Part shown: one piece after another, positions 12,196 through 23,881 of the stretch | Position numbering within the stretch: position 1 is the first letter of the stretch | Layout of the letters: each line of letters begins with the position of its first letter | Made by a program: the position numbers and the translations under genes | The notes under the pieces: generated by a model | Databases searched by the model: none | Seen by the model: only the letters and a program-made list of their open reading frames with translations | What the model was told of the DNA's origin: nothing | NCBI GenBank assembly: GCA_027924645.1 | Contig: BSBN01001807.1 | Span: 11,550,001-11,614,000 of the forward strand | Length of the DNA stretch: 64,000 bases | Direction: 5' to 3' | Origin: Cunninghamia lanceolata | Taxonomy: Eukaryota > Streptophyta > Pinopsida > Cupressales > Cupressaceae

Positions 12196-12212
12196 CCCCA
12201 ACAATGGCGCCA
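12196..12212 (-). other. Primer-binding site, tRNA-Asp type
   Basis: The minus strand reads TGGCGCCATTGTTGGGG, close to the TGGCGCCGTTG-type primer sites used by many Athila/Tat elements. Four bases (12213-12216) separate it from a TGTAG start at 12217. Confidence 0.7.
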
Positions 12213-12216
12213 AAAA

Positions 12217-13650
12217 TGTAGAGGAAAACTAATGCATTGTAGACTTGACATAATTCAGGGGTAAACCTATCTAAACAGTCCACTTGACATTATACACCTA
12301 CATTAAATTATCAACCAAGGAGTGTAAGCTTATGATGGCACTGCATTGTATGTGCCTTCAGGGGCTCATATTCTCCTAAACTATCTTATTCAAACCTACT
12401 CATATTATTCTACATTGTTGGAATTCACAGAAATGTAAGAACAATAAAAATAGTTACAGAACCTAGTGGCTACGAGTACCTTCAGCATAAGCTGTAGATA
12501 ACTACTAACAACAAGAAAATACAGATGTAATCCAAAACCATTCAAAATGATGAGAAAGCTAATGCTAACCTCTAGAGGACTAAGATAGATCAATTATGCA
12601 TTTGTTCATGAACCACAACTATTGTATTTAACAATAAGAGTATTCTACTTAACTCACAATGCATTTATAAAATATTGGAAAATAGCTTTAACAAGAATGC
12701 ATAAATGAATAAGAAAATAAATGAAGTGAAGATCAATACCTTGAGTGGCCAGCTCAGGGGACTGACTCACTTAGCTGGAAATCAAATCTAACTCAGATAC
12801 TCACGCATCCACATAACATATAGTTCAATTCATTTCATATCACAAAAGTACTTTAAACAAAATCCTCTTTGCAGATTTTATTCAATAATTACATTTCAAC
12901 AATTCATGTCTAGAGAAATAACTAATTGTTGTATCTTCTAATAGTGAAAAAACCAACTAACAACTAAGTAACTTAATAACTAGGTAACTAACTTGACTCC
13001 GAGCTCATCCCTTAACTTATACAAAATGGGAGTCTTATTCAACTATCAACTAACTACAATCATTAATCCATTCCTAGATATTAGGATACAAAGTTAAGAT
13101 TGATTTATTAATTCTAACTGAATAGAGGAAGGAGAATCCTATTCAAATAAGAATTCCTATGCAACGGCTCATATGAGAAACACATAAGTTGCATTTAGAA
13201 TCTTGGAACAAGTCTACTTAGATTGTACATTTATGCCTGCCCATAATGATTCACGTTCAGCTTCCAGCTGCCTGCACTTTTGGTGGATTGACTTCAACTT
13301 CCTTCAATTCCCCTATTCTGCAACTTGCTACAAATTCTCCTCTCCTTGATGCCACGTGCTTGTTGTTGTACAAGGGTTAATCCACAAAACATATGCAGGC
13401 AAATAACCTTCATAATTAAACCATAGAATTTCATCTATATTGCTTGCATACTCATGTTCAAATCATTCAATTGATAAATATCATCACCATATTTCATATT
13501 AACAAAATAGGTTCAAGGTTATGCAAAATATATAAAAAGACAGTATATCATGATGGTAATGTTTGAAAAATATCTAGGAGATCATGTGGAAAAGGTCTAA
13601 AAGAATATAAAAACAACACAAAAGAGGCCAATATTTAAACCCATCAGAAT
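12217..13650 (-). repeat. Candidate 5' LTR remnant of the Athila-like element
   Basis: The stretch begins with TGTAG next to the primer site and contains no gene. A CTACA at 13327-13331 would give a 1,115-bp LTR with TGTAG/CTACA ends, but I could not find a partner LTR to confirm this. The remainder to 13650 is unassigned AT-rich DNA joining the copia copy B fragment. Confidence 0.4.
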
Positions 13651-14098
13651 CATTATCCACAAGTCCAAACACATTTGAATGAATAATCTCTACCTTCTCT
13701 TTTTCTCTATTGCTTCCTAATGGAAATGATGTTCTATTTTGTTTACCAAACACAATGCTCACAGAAATCAAAGCACTCATCAGAATAAGAGAAACCATCC
13801 AACAAATATTTATTCTTAATTATTTTTAAAACATTATTACTTGTGTGACCAAATCTATGGTGCCACAACATACAAGTGTTTTCAAAAGCCTCAAAAATAT
13901 AAGAGGAATTACAAACTATAGTGGCATCTAGCCTAAACAAGGTTCCCAATCTTTTCCCTTTCGTTACCACCAAGTTTCCTCTCACTAATCTACAACCATG
14001 CTTATCAAATGTTACATGCATTCCCAAATCATTCAATTTCAAAACTAAAATCAGATTTCTAGCCAATCCACGAACATGCAAAACACTAGGGAGAGTTT
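13651..14098 (-). pseudogene. Copia GAG-pre-integrase/integrase start, broken (copy B)
   Basis: The minus-strand frame at 13743-14111 carries TCMLWHHRFGHTSNNVLK, the GAG-pre-integrase zinc-binding His region, closely parallel to the copy A frame at 921-1247. A second frame continues to KVEIIHSNVFGLVDN, the beginning of the integrase core, where homology ends at 13651. The upstream part of the same gene lies at 21769 onwards, across the inserted chromovirus. Confidence 0.8.
14094..14098. repeat. Target-site duplication AGTTT, left copy
   Basis: AGTTT directly precedes the chromovirus LTR start. The matching copy is at 21764-21768. The uninterrupted site is seen in copy A near 1300-1310 (GAGAGTTTTAATTC), which confirms the duplication. 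Confidence 0.95.
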
Positions 14099-15583
14099 TG
14101 GTGCAGGGCACCTAGGAGCACCTTGGTTCCTAAAGTCACTTTGTTTGCATTTTTTTGAAAGGTTGTGATTTTTGTTTAATGTGTTTTGTAATAAGGCTTT
14201 TCATAGCCATGTTGGAAGGTCTATTCTTGTGTGGTCAAGAGGTCTGGGGTAACTTTATAAACCTCATATCCTTCTTAGTCCACTTGGACCTAGTTGTGCC
14301 ACTTAGGCCTAGAAGGTCTAATATTGGCTTTTTGAGTTTGTTTGAGTTGTCTTAGTGTTTTATCATGGTCTAAGGAGTGTGATGGCAGTTTGATTCCATT
14401 TGACAAGCAAACCTAATCGCCATCCTCTTGAAAATGCAAAAACTCCATAGTGTAACAAGTTGCCAATGTTGCCAATGACACATTGGCCGGTTCAAAACTT
14501 AGTTTGGGCAGTTGAATCTCCTTTTGGAAGTTATAAACCAACTTGGATAGGTTGATATGGAGAAAATATTGCTCCAGCACGGGGGAGGAAGTTTTTGTAC
14601 GGAATTTGGGCACAAAATTCAAGAAAACTGACTATTTTTTGCTGTTTTTCTTGCTGTGTACGGACTGTGCGGACTTTTCACGTGTGCAAATGATATTTTT
14701 CTGAAAGCTCTTGGAGTCAAGGTTCCAATGCAACTAGTTTGAGGTCTTGAAGTGGTCGGAGTCAAAAGTTATTGAATTTTCTTTCAAAACTGGTCTAGAA
14801 ACCTTGTTTTCTAGGGCAGTCCCACAAATTTGGCCCTAGAATGCATTTCCACTGATGAAATTTCATGCCACTCGGTGAAATGCAGGATAGGGGTGTATAC
14901 TACTTGATTCCAAAAGCATTTTCTGAGAAAATACAGTTTACTATTTTTAATGTGATGCCCTAGGTCAAATATCTCTATGTATTTGACTGAATTTATGCAA
15001 TTTATTGTTGTATTTGACAAAACCCTAAGAGGATGAGTGAATGAATGGTGGATTTGTGTTGTTTGGGGATGGTAGAGTCATTCCAAGTTCCTACCCCTAA
15101 CCTATGCACCCAATTTTGAGCACTTGCTTTGTAACCTAGCCTAAATTGATCAATTAGGCCTAGAGACCTAGTAGGTGTTCTGGATTGCTGGAGTAGAGTT
15201 GGAGCAGGAGATTTGGAGGTTTGTTAGGGTCCCCTGAAAGGTGTTCAATTCCATCATTTGTTTTCCTAGACCTTTGGGATTTTGTCAAGTTTTGTTGATA
15301 AAACCTAGTTTGGAGGGCTAGTAGCCTTACTAGTCAAGGTATAGGTTGAAGAGTTTTGGGAAGTTGGAGATCAAACCAACTGCATAGAAGGTGTTTGTTG
15401 ATCTGTCTTAAGGTGTTGGAGAAGCCTTAGGGGTTGGACAATAGTCTGGACATCAAATCCTTCATATGCCTTGTATGTGCCTTTGGTTGGTTGGTTGGTT
15501 GAAGGCTAGTTGAAGTGGGTGAGTGGGCAAAGGACAATAGAGTAAACCTTTGTGTGTTGCTTCCCTTGTGCCACTCTGCATCA
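14099..15583 (+). repeat. 5' LTR of the chromovirus
   Basis: It starts TGGTGCAGGG and ends CTCTGCATCA, directly before the primer-binding site. Six of the 15 differences to the 3' LTR cluster at 14644-14682, where the 5' LTR has G or C and the 3' LTR has A or T. No obvious TATA box was recognised. Confidence 0.96.
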
Positions 15584-15585
15584 GG

Positions 15586-15597
15586 TGGTATCAGAGC
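15586..15597 (+). other. Primer-binding site, initiator tRNA-Met
   Basis: TGGTATCAGAGC is an exact match to the plant initiator tRNA-Met 3' end complement, two bases after the LTR. Confidence 0.95.
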
Positions 15598-15607
15598 CAT
15601 CAAAGAG

Positions 15608-16309
15608 ATGGGAGATAGAGAAGAAGAGGAGGAAATTCCTTCAAAGGTGACAAATGCCGAATTGGCAAAGATAGTGAGAGAGCAAGCAGCCAAGAACAAA
15701 AGGGTGGAGGCTGAGATAGAAAAGTTGAAGAAAGACAAAGACAAGAAGAAGAAGTCAGAAGTCATCTTAGATTCAGATGAAGAGGATCAAGATGAGGAAG
15801 AAGAAGTGCCTATGGAAGAGCCACAAGGAGGCATGTCAGAGAGACAATTCCTAGATGCACTTGGAAAGTTGAGTAGGAAGGACACTAAGGCAGACTTACC
15901 TATGTTTCCTGGTAAGATGAATCCAGAGGAGTACCTTGATTCGATTGAGGCAATGGAGAACTATTTTGAATGTGAAGAAGTGGCAGAAAATCAGAAAGTG
16001 AAGATTGCCAAATCAAGAATGAAAGGGCCAGCCTTGAGTTGGTGGAATTTTATTCAAAATGAGAGGATAGAAGATGATAGGAATCCTATCTCTACATGGA
16101 GGAAGATGGTACTTGAAATTAAGAAGCAATTTGTCCCTAAGGATTATGAGGTCAACTTGAACAAGAAGTTGCACAACTTGAGACAAAAGGACATGGACGT
16201 AAGCACCTACACAGAGGAGTTCCACAAGATGACATTGAAAGACAAGATGCCTGAGAATGAAAAACAGAAGCTTGCAAGATATCTTAATGGCCTCAAGTTC
16301 TCCATTTAA
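15608..16309 (+). pseudogene. Chromovirus gag, N-part, ended by a premature stop
   Basis: I place the start at ATG 15608 (MGDREEEEE), just after the primer site; the frame is open further upstream only because it runs into the LTR. The product is acidic and Lys-rich at first (coiled-coil-like, residues about 20-75), then enters the capsid region: LPMFPGKMNPEEYLDSIEAM, LSWWNFIQNE, a KKQFVPKDYEVNLNKKLHNL stretch and VSTYTEEFHKM. It is Gag of a chromodomain gypsy element, which forms the virus-like particle. A TAA at 16307-16309 interrupts it; the same frame continues after it, and the codon is one C-to-T change from CAA. Confidence 0.92.
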
Positions 16310-18637
16310 GATGAATTAACTCTCTTTAACCCGGAGACAGTCCATAAGTGTTTTCAAATGGCACTGAGGATTGAGGATAAGCAGAGAAGAAAAGGGGATT
16401 TTGGCAGCAGCAGCAGAGGCAGAGGAAATCAGAATTTTAGGGGCAGGGGCAGATTTCAAAACAGAGATAATTTCTCTAGATTCCAAGGTGGCAGATCACA
16501 AGAAGGCAGCCAAGGGCAGGCTGATAAAAATAGTACTGATAAGGGTCAGTTTAGGGGCAGAGGTAATGGCAGAGGAAGAAGTGGGGGCAGAGGTCCCAAT
16601 GTGTTTACTGGAAGGTGTTTCTCTTGCAATCAGATTGCACATCAGTCCTTTAGGTGCCCGGAGAAGATGGGAAACACTGCTGCAAATCAGAAAGAAAGAA
16701 GAGTACAACTCCTTCAAGAAGAGGACTGTCAAAGCACCACAAGTTACCAAACAGCCTCTTCCAAGTCTGCAGCACCTGAGAGTGGAGAATGCATCATGTT
16801 TAATAGATCCCTCATCATGCCAGCCACCAAGGAGCAGCCCCAAAGAAACAACTTGTTCAGAACCACTTGCAAGGTGAAAGGAAAAGTTTGCAAGGTAATA
16901 GTAGATTCAGGTTCTTCTGAAAATTTGGCTTCTAATGAAATGGTGACTAAGTTAGGATTGGAAAGAATGCCTCATCCTAACCCCTATAGAGTCTTTTGGC
17001 TAACCAAGGAACAACAAATTGTGGTGAAAGAGCAATGTTGGGTTGAATTCAAGATAGGTGAATATCATGATAAGGTTCTTTGTGAGATAGTGGATATGGA
17101 TGCATGCCACCTTCTTCTTGGAAGGCCTTGGCAACATGACACAAGTGCCCAACATGATGGTAAGAACAATGTGATTCATTTGTCCAAGAATGGTGAAAAG
17201 TTTACAATGACTCCTTTGATTGATGATTGCAAAGAGAAAGTCATTTCTAGTTCAATTATGTTGGTAGGTGAAAAAGAGTTTTTGGCTAACCTCAAGGAAG
17301 AGAAAGTGCCATGTTTTGCAGTAGTCATCAAGCCCAAGGATGTGAATCCCAAGAAGGTCAAAGTGCAGCACCCTCTTAGGAGGATTGGACCAAAGGAAGT
17401 GGAAGAACTATTGGAGAAGTTTCAGGATGTGATAGCCGATGAAGGCAAGGATGCCATTCCACCAAAGAGGGAGATTAGTCATTGCATTGATCTCATCCCT
17501 GGATCCACCCTACCAAACCAAGCAGCCTACAAGTTGACCCCAGAGCAAAATGTTGAAGTGGCAAGACAAATCCAAGACTTATTGGATAGAGGACTTATTA
17601 GGAGGAGTATTAGTCCATGTGCAGTACCTGCAGTGCTTGCACCTAAGAAGGAAGGAACATGGAGACTATGCACTGATTCCAGGGCCATCAACAAGATTAC
17701 TATCAGGTATAGATTTCCAATGCCTAGAATAGAAGATTTAATGGATTGCTTGGGTAGGGCTAAGTATTTTACCAAGATAGATCTAAAAAGTGGTTATCAC
17801 CAAATCAGGATAAGGGAAGGGGATGAGTGGAAAACCGCCTTCAAAACCAATGAAGGACTATTTGAATGGGTTGTCATGCCTTTTGGCTTGTCAAATGCAC
17901 CAAGCACCTTCATGAGATTGATGAATGAAGTGCTAAAACCTTTCCTTAACAAGTTTATTGTTGTATATTTGGATGATATACTGATTTTTAGTGACAGCAA
18001 GGAAGACCACATAAGGCATATCCATCAAGTGCTCAGGAGGCTTCAAGAGGAGAAGTTGAGAATCAATCTTGACAAATGTGTCTTCCTACAAGAAGAGTTG
18101 ATATTTTTGGGGTTTGTCATCTCCAAGGGCAGCCTAAAAATGGATCCAAGTAAGGTTGCAGCCATTCTTAATTGGCCAACACCTACAACAGCCTCGGAGG
18201 TAAGGAGTTTCCATGGTTTATGCAGCTTTTATAGAAAGTTTATTAGAGGGTTTAGTGGCATTTGTGCTCCACTTGTTGACACCATAAAAGGGGGCAAGAA
18301 ATGTGTGTTTTTATGGACAAATGAGGCCAATCAAGCCTTTGAACTGTTAAAGAAAAAAATATCAGAAAAACCGGTCCTTGTTCTTCCTGATTTTGACAAG
18401 GTCTTTGTGGTAGAATGTGATGCAAGTAAGAGGGCTGTTGGAGGAGTCCTAAGTCAAGATGGGAGGCCTATAGCATTCTTTAGTGAGAAGTTAAATGAGG
18501 CAAAACAAAACTACTCCACCTATGATCTAGAGTTATATGCCATGGTTCAGTCATTGAGGAAATGGAGACACTACTTATTGCCAAAGGAATTTATAGTTTT
18601 TACTGACAACCATGCATTAAGCTTCTTGAACAGGTAG
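16310..18637 (+). pseudogene. Chromovirus gag C-part, protease, reverse transcriptase, RNase H
   Basis: The frame continues directly from gag. Numbering from the Met at 16358, an Arg/Gly-rich segment is followed by a zinc knuckle (C87, C90, H95, C100). Protease has DSG at 183-185 and LLLGRPW at about 252-258. RT covers about 370-560, with FTKIDLKSGYHQIRI, MPFGLSNAPSTF and the catalytic YLDD at 537-540. RNase H has D688 (VECDAS), E725 (YDLELYA) and D750 (FTDNHAL). A TAG at 18635-18637 stops the frame early inside RNase H; it is one change from CAG, and the frame stays open beyond it. All catalytic residues I looked for are present. Confidence 0.95.
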
Positions 18638-20256
18638 CAAAAGTTGAATCACGGACATGTCAAGTGGATGGAGTACATCCAAGCATACACCTTCTCCATA
18701 AAACACAAGAAAGGAGTGGCCAATAAGGTAGCTGATGCCTTAAGTAGGAGAAATCTTGTTGTGCAAACTATTCAGTTGGAAAGTACAGGTATTCATGCCA
18801 TTAAAGATCAGTATACAGCAGATGAAGACTTCAAAGAGCCATACCTATCTTGCAAGGCCATGACAGGAAGGTATAATACTGATTTTTCTGATTTTTTGTT
18901 GCAAGATGGATATCTTTTCAAGGGTAGCATGTTGTGTATCCCAAGAGGATCTATTAGAGAGAATATAATCAAGGAAAAGCATTGTGGCAGCATGTCAGGT
19001 CACTTTGGTATTGATAAGACCCTAGAATTGGTTAGGAGGTACTATTTTTGGCCAAAATTGCCAACCGATGTAAGGAAGTTTGTTGAACTTGTCAAATTTG
19101 CCAAAGAGCAAAGGGGCATACATCAAATGCAGGTTTATACACTCCTCTACCTATTCCTTCAAAGCCTTGGGATTCCATAAGTATGGACTTTGTACTTGGT
19201 TTGCCTAGAACAAAGAATGGACATGACAGCATTTTTGTGGTTGTAGATAGGTTCTCAAAAATGGCTCACTTCATCCCATGTAGAACCACACATGATGCCT
19301 CACACATAGCAGGTCTTTTATTTAAGGAAATAGTCAGGTTACATGGTTTACCTTTGTCCATAATCTCAGACAGAGACCCCAAGTTCATTGGACACTTCTG
19401 GAGGACACTGTGGAAGAGACTAGGTACCAATTTGTCCTTATCATCTGCCTATCACCCTCAGTCTGATGGACAAACAGAGGTGATTAATAGGTCACTTGGT
19501 AACCTCCTAAGATGGCTAACCAAGGAGCAGGGTGCTAGTTGGGATTCAATTTTGGCTCAGGCAGAGTTCTCATACAATGACACTGTCAATAGAAGCACCG
19601 GCCTGTCTCCTTTCCAAATTGTTTATGGCACTCACCCAAGGGGTATTTTGGAACTAAGAGAGGTTAAAGGACTGGAAAACAGCAGTGCCTTGGCTGAAGA
19701 CTTTGTTCAAGTCATGAAAGATGTCCATGAACAAGTACAACAGAAATTGCTGTCCACTTCTAAGAAATATAAACAATTTGCTGACAGAAAAAGAAGGGAT
19801 TTGCAGTTCAAGGCAGGTGATTTAGTAATGGTTCATCTAAAGAAGGAGAGGCTCCTGGCAGGTAAACACACTAAGCTACTCATGAAGAAGATTGGGCCTT
19901 GTGAAGTGCTCAAGAAATGTGGAGAAAATGCCTACAAAATCAGACTTCCGGATGGCATTGCTTTGTCTCCAATTTTTAATGTTTCAGACCTTTATCCCTA
20001 TAAAGGATCTGATCCTCAGATTGTTGTTGAAGAAGATCAAACTGATCACACACTCCAGGAACTCATTTCTTCATCTCCAAATCAGATTGAGTGCATTTTG
20101 GACAAGAGGATTGCAAAACAAACTAGAAGGCACACCTATCATGACTATTTGGTGAAGTGGCTAAACAAACCTCAGGAGGATGCCACTTGGATGAGCAGGG
20201 CAGACATTGAGAAGGCAGGTTTCACATTTGATAGCATTCCAACTCAAGAGACTTGA
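18638..20256 (+). pseudogene. Chromovirus integrase with C-terminal chromodomain, frameshifted
   Basis: The first part (18644-19180) completes RNase H (ANKVADALSRRN) and has the integrase zinc-finger His region (GHFGIDKTLELVRRYYFW). The Cys pair of that finger (TCQICQRAKG) is readable only in the next frame, so a one-base shift lies at about 19080-19095. The core is open from 19183: first Asp in MDFVLGLP, second Asp (residue 63) in IISDRDPKF, Glu (residue 99) in DGQTEVINRS, giving DD35E spacing. The C-terminus has a chromodomain-like end (about residues 303-348, ECILDKR then YLVKWLNKPQEDATW), which in chromoviruses binds chromatin marks and steers insertion. The stop is at 20254-20256, 22 bases before the LTR. 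Confidence 0.94.
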
Positions 20257-20278
20257 GTTCTGTTTGACAGTGGGTGTA

Positions 20279-21763
20279 TGGTGCAGGGCACCTAGGAGCA
20301 CCTTGGTTCCTAAAGTCACTTTGTTTGCATTTTTTTGAAAGGTTGTGATTTTTGTTTAATGTGTTTTGTAATAAGGCTTTTCATAGCCATGTTGGAAGGT
20401 CTATTCTTGTGTGGTCAAGAGGTCTGGGGTAACTTTATAAACCTCATATCCTTCTTAGTCCACTTGGACCTAGTTGTGCCACTTAGGCCTAGAAGGTCTA
20501 ATATTGGCTTTTTGAGTTTGTTTGAGTTGTCTTAGTGTTTTATCATGGTCTAAGGAGTGTGATGGCGGTTTGATTCCATTTGACAAGCAAACCTAATCGC
20601 CATCCTCTTGAAAATGCAAAAACTCCATAGTGTAACAAGTTGCCAATGTTGCCAATGACACATTGGCCGGTTCAAAACTTAGTTTGGGCAGTTGAATCTC
20701 CTTTTGGAAGTTATAAACCAACTTGGATAGGTTGATATGGAGAAAATAATGCTCCAGCATGGGGGAGGAAGTTTTTGTACGGAATTTGGGCACAAAATTC
20801 AAGAAAACTGACTATTTTTTGCTATTTTTCTTGTTGTGTACAGACTGTACAGACTTTTCACATGTGCAAATGATATTTTTCTGAAAGCTCTTGGAGTCAG
20901 GGTTCCAATGCAACTAGTTTGAGGTCTTGAAGTGGTCGGAGTCAAAAGTTATTGAATTTTCTTTCAAAACTGGTCTAGAAACCTTGTTTTCTAGGGCAGT
21001 CCCACAAATTTGGCCCTAGAATGCATTTCCACTGATGAAATTTCATGCCACTCGGTGAAATGCAGGCTAGGGGTGTATACTACTTGATTCCAAAAGCATT
21101 TTCTGAGAAAATACAGTTTACTATTTTTAATGTGATGCCCTAGGTCAAATATCTCTATGTATTTGACTGAATTTATGCAATTTATTGTTGTATTTGACAA
21201 AACCCTAAGAGGATGAGTGAATGAATGGTGGATTTGTGTTGTTTGGGGATGGTAGAGTCATTCCAAGTTCCTGCCCCTGACCTATGCACCCAATTTTGAG
21301 CACTTGCTTTGTAACCTAGCCTAAATTGATCAATTAGGCCTAGAGACCTAGTAGGCGTTCTGGATTGCTGGAGTAGAGTTGGAGCAGGAGATTTGGAGGT
21401 TTGTTAGGGTCCCCTGAAAGGTGTTCAATTCCATCATTTGTTTGCCTAGACCTTTGGGATTTTGTCAAGTTTTGTTGATAAAACCTAGTTTGGAGGGCTA
21501 GTAGCCTTACTAGTCAAGGTATAGGTTGAAGAGTTTTGGGAAGTTGGAGATCAAACCAACTGCATAGAAGGTGTTTGTTGATCTGTCTTAAGGTGTTGGA
21601 GAAGCCTTAGGGGTTGGACAATAGTCTGGACATCAAATCCTTCATATGCCTTGTATGTGCCTTTGGTTGGTTGGTTGGTTGAAGGCTAGTTGAAGTGGGT
21701 GAGTGGGCAAAGGACAATAGAGTAAACCTTTGTGTGTTGCTTCCCTTGTGCCACTCTGCATCA
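20279..21763 (+). repeat. 3' LTR of the chromovirus
   Basis: It is the same length as the 5' LTR (1,485 bp) with 15 base differences. It is preceded by GACAGTGGGTGTA, a weak purine-rich tract serving as polypurine tract. Confidence 0.96.
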
Positions 21764-21768
21764 AGTTT
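21764..21768. repeat. Target-site duplication AGTTT, right copy
   Basis: AGTTT follows the terminal CATCA of the 3' LTR and pairs with 14094-14098. Confidence 0.95.
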
Positions 21769-22867
21769 TAATTCTCCCATCATTGAAACACAACATTACC
21801 TTGCCTTTTCAAACTATCAGATATGTAGAGTTGTCTCCAAGGTATAATTTACATCCATCATACTCTTTGTATGTGGAAAACCATTCTTTATGCAAGGTCA
21901 TATGATACGAGCATCTTGAGTCAACCAACCAATGATCTTTAGAAACAACATTACATGTAGAAATTAAAACATCTTCCCCTGTATTCGAGGACTTATCAAT
22001 AGCGAAATCTCACTGTTTCTTCGGGTTTCTAGATTTCTTTTTCACATGCCTTTTTTTTCTACAATTCCAAAACTTAGCTTTGTTCTTCCTTCTAGGGGTC
22101 TTAGAATGGCCCTTAGACTTGTCTTTAGACCCCTTCTGATTTCCTTTTGGTCCTCTTTCCTTGGACCTTCCCCTCACATTAAGAGCCTCAGTGTTACCCT
22201 CAGAAGTCTTCTTCCTCATCTCCTATGCCAACAAAGTTGCAACAAGGTGATCCAACTTCGGATCTTCAAGGTTAGCAGTAATAGCAAGGATAATATTCTC
22301 CCAAGATTTAGGTAAAGAACAAAGTAGAAGTATACATTTATGTTCCTCTTCAACTATAGTATCTATGGAATCAAGTTGACTCAAAAGTAAATTAAAATTA
22401 TTCAAATGCTTTGCAATGGAATCACCCTCTTTCATTTTAACAGAAAAGAATTTCTTCTTTAAATAAAGCTTGTTTACCATGCTCTTGGCTTGATAGATCT
22501 CACCCAATCTCTTCTAGAGTTTGAATGCAGTCTCTTCCTTCGAGACATTCAACAAGATGGAATCTGCAAGACACAATCGAATAGTTCCCTATGCCTTCTT
22601 ATCCAACCTTTCCCATTCTTCCACACTCACATCATCAGGCTTCTTCTCTTTCATAACAACTAACCACTAGTTTCTTTCCTCAAGCAAATACTCCATCTTC
22701 AGCTTCCACAATTCATTCCCCGTACCGTTGAACTTCTCAATGTCCAAATGAGAGGTTGAAGCAACCGATTGAGCTATGAATACTACACAAGATCTACAAA
22801 ACAAAACAACCAAATCTCCCACTATATCTAAACAACCTTCACACTACCACCCAAGAGGCAAAATTAG
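21769..22867 (-). pseudogene. Copia gag/protease, broken (copy B)
   Basis: The minus-strand frame at 22223-22507 has MGEIYQAKSMVNKLYLKKKF and a LLLSQLDSIDTIVEEEHKC stretch, copia gag of the same family as copy A. The frame at 22010-22219 carries the basic region and a ruined zinc knuckle (FWNCRKKRHVKKKSRN, which has lost its first and last Cys). The protease area at 21800-22000 is readable only in fragments. Copies A and B diverge clearly but keep the same layout. Confidence 0.85.
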
Positions 22868-22885
22868 CCACACTCTGATACAAAA

Positions 22886-23881
22886 TGTTAGAAATGAAGC
22901 AACAACTACCCAAATGGAAATCTGATTACAATATGTAAATTATGATCTTAAAGTAGTGTTATATGAATAGATATTGCATACAAAAATGAAATTACAACAC
23001 AGGAATAAACACCAGAGAAGAAAAACCATATCAACACTAGATTTAATGTGGAGAAAACCCTTTTGGGTAAAAAACTCCACCAAGAAAAGAGGCTCAAGTT
23101 GTATTATCTTCAAAATGTGAAATACATAATACATGCACTTCCTCTGTCTCTCCAACCCTCCATCTAGTAGAACCTATGTACAAGAAAGCTATGATATACA
23201 ACACATACAAGGCATTGTATTTATAGAGGTATTTTACTCCCAAACTAGGCATCCACTTTCTCTCACCTTGGATACTCCAACATGCAACATTAAATGACCT
23301 CTTACAAGCTTATGACACTTGTCAATAGTCAACCATGCAAACTTGGGCACCCATGGACAAGAATAGGCACTTACAAGGTAATAAATGATATCATAACCAT
23401 CATAGATTCTATCATAACACCCCCCAAATAGCATCTTCCCAATATGAGTGCCTAGAGCCAAGAATAGCAACTTACAACTCATAAATATCCATCATAAGTT
23501 GTCATATTATCATAGAATCTTATGACAACTTATAGTTGTCATAGAATCTTATGACAACTTATAGTTGTCATAGATTCTCTTACAACCACTTACCGACTTT
23601 ATCACGTGTGTCATACAAGCCAAATATAGTTGATTCCTCCAAGGTGGCCCCTACCCTCAATTACTCTTGATATTTACAATTACCATTAGTAAATGTTACT
23701 CCATAACTACCATCAATAACTCTGGAACCTACCGATGTAGTAAATCCATAATTATTATCCCTGGTAATTAATTTTTACCGCTACTGGTGAAACTTGTACA
23801 TCCCTTATGGGTGATTTACAAATAATATTAGGAATAATAATTATAAGGATTTACAAGGTTAATGGCACCTAAATCCTAACA
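22886..23881 (-). repeat. 5' LTR of copia copy B
   Basis: The LTR is 996 bp with matching ends TGTTAG and CTAACA in plus orientation. A degenerate primer site (CACTCTGATACAAAA) lies just outside at 22871-22885. A minus-strand TATA-like box (TATAAATA) lies at plus 23218-23225, in the same place as in copy A. Confidence 0.9.
23522..23571. repeat. Duplicated hairpin in copia copy B LTR
   Basis: The palindrome with arms ATGACAACT/AGTTGTCAT occurs at 23522-23542 and again at 23551-23571, a 29-bp tandem duplication. Copy A has only one. Confidence 0.85.

Larger units (their letters stand above)
6403..12216 (-). mobile_element. Decayed Athila/Tat-like Ty3/gypsy element
   Basis: On the minus strand the order is primer-binding site (12196-12212), gag, protease, RT, RNase H, integrase. 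This is the gypsy order. The tRNA-Asp-like primer site, the VHLKSGKQL stretch before protease, the DLGA protease motif and the IYMDDF RT motif all resemble the Athila/Tat branch. Stops and frameshifts occur throughout. The 3' LTR was not found, so the element is incomplete or its LTRs have diverged beyond recognition. Confidence 0.85.
14099..21763 (+). mobile_element. Complete Ty3/gypsy chromovirus with 1,485-bp LTRs
   Basis: The element has two 1,485-bp LTRs (14099-15583, 20279-21763), a primer site, gag, and pol in the order protease, RT, RNase H, integrase, chromodomain. Target duplications AGTTT flank it. Aligning the LTRs by eye gives 15 differences and no gaps (about 1.0%), so the insertion is recent relative to everything around it. 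The polyprotein has two in-frame stops and one frameshift, so this copy is not autonomous. Gag and RT blocks resemble the Galadriel/Tcn1-like side of chromoviruses, but I cannot fix the clade. Confidence 0.96.
13651..23881 (-). mobile_element. Truncated Ty1/copia element (copy B), split by a chromovirus
   Basis: Copy B is the same family as copy A. Reading on the minus strand it has a 996-bp LTR (23881 to 22886), a degenerate primer site, gag, and the start of integrase. It stops at 13651, inside the VFGLVDN stretch. A complete gypsy element (14099-21763) interrupts it. Without that insert only about 2.57 kb remain. No RT, RNase H or second LTR is present. The LTR end at 23881 abuts the plant-mobile-domain-like fragment, so copy B inserted into that fragment. 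Confidence 0.85.
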
